DNA of 64,000 bases from Verrucomicrobiia bacterium (lineage in GTDB: Bacteria; Verrucomicrobiota; Verrucomicrobiia; Limisphaerales; Pedosphaeraceae). The notes under the pieces are model-generated. The model saw only the letters and a list, made by a program, of their open reading frames with translations. It was not told where the DNA came from and searched no databases. The stretch is from contig DATAUW010000034.1 in the NCBI GenBank assembly GCA_036268055.1, positions 1 to 64,000 of the forward strand, read 5' to 3'. Position 1 is the stretch's first letter. Each line of letters opens with the position of its first letter. Below, piece by piece: positions 63,761 through 64,000 of the stretch. A program made the position numbers and the translations under genes.

Positions 63761-64000
63761 ATGAAAAAATTGACCATCTGGCGCCGTTTAAATGCCTCAT
63801 TGGCCATTCTCATCATGCTCCTGCTCGTCGGCGCGGCCATCGCCTGGTGGGTCGAACGCCAGCGTTCTCAAGTCGTCGTCCTCAACGACCAGCTTGATAC
63901 CGAAGCCGCCAAGGTGCTTTGGAAATTGGAAAAATTGAGTTACGTGCAGATGCGCCTGCTCCTCAATCCCAGCAGCGAGAACGACAAAAAAGCCGAAGAA
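63761..64000 (+). CDS. Membrane sensor protein, N-terminal part only
   Basis: The 80 visible codons start MKKLTIWRRLNASLAILIMLLLVGAAIAWWVERQRSQ, a single membrane helix followed by an extended helical stretch (VVVLNDQLDTEAAKVLWKLEKL). This matches the four-helix-bundle sensor region of histidine kinases or methyl-accepting proteins. The frame runs off the end of the window, so its output domain is unknown. Confidence 0.65.
   Translation, partial: MKKLTIWRRLNASLAILIMLLLVGAAIAWWVERQRSQVVVLNDQLDTEAAKVLWKLEKLSYVQMRLLLNPSSENDKKAEE

Overview
The window looks like chromosomal DNA from a Verrucomicrobiota bacterium, most likely a soil or freshwater member of the Pedosphaera/Limisphaera type. This is inferred from gene content, not from a marker-gene comparison. 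The pointers are type II pseudopilins with the '[10 protein letters not shown]' leader and a C-terminal FADG or FVDG motif, two large secreted 'PVC-type' dehydrogenase-domain proteins (one with a CxxCH haem site), two secreted sulfatases, an ECF sigma factor close to a WD40-tailed Ser/Thr kinase, and secreted proteins whose C-termini end in FFRLK or FYRLSSP-like tails.

Layout. Bases 1-3103 hold a pseudopilin cut by the window edge and two secreted phosphatases. Bases 3140-8006 (minus) form a tightly packed operon of glycoside hydrolase, nucleotidyltransferase, N-acetylhexosamine 1-kinase (NahK) and epimerase, which reads as a hexosamine salvage pathway. Bases 8146-17670 (minus) carry secreted and surface proteins: a pseudopilin, a multidomain Ig and carbohydrate-binding-like protein, a cytochrome c/discoidin dehydrogenase-like protein, a helical-repeat protein, and a beta-helix protein ending in a beta-gamma-crystallin domain. 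Bases 17671-32960 are accessory DNA: a LuxR-type and an XRE-type regulator, an ECF sigma factor, two small ORFs, a three-domain glycosyltransferase and a kinase-WD40 protein. Beyond these lie a 5'-truncated PP2C phosphatase, an ADP-ribosylglycohydrolase, an N-terminally truncated RtcB RNA ligase and a frameshifted integrase beside tRNA-Asn. Bases 32959-40116 return to core functions (tRNA-Asn, mutM, pyrH, tsf, rpsB), with two TPR genes inserted on the opposite strand between pyrH and tsf. Bases 40627-51101 hold a CheB-CheR-kinase hybrid with its response regulator, a DUF151 nuclease, holA, a STAS protein, a UvrD-like helicase, an HD hydrolase and a DUF892 protein. Bases 51387-64000 hold an ABC exporter, a solitary nuoA, a second PVC dehydrogenase-like protein, an ATP-cone/uridine-kinase fusion, a PepSY lipoprotein, a second AcpA-like phosphoesterase, two divergent sulfatases and the start of a membrane sensor.

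Two stretches deserve most attention. The first is the sigma factor / small Ser-Pro-rich peptide / triple glycosyltransferase / kinase-WD40 cassette at 20124-27361. It could be a regulated peptide- or surface-glycosylation system, but this is inference. The second is the decaying island at about 27800-32960, where PP2C, ADP-ribosylglycohydrolase and RtcB genes lie next to a broken integrase at tRNA-Asn. The only RNA gene I could support is tRNA-Asn(GTT). I saw no CRISPR array, rRNA or complete insertion sequence.
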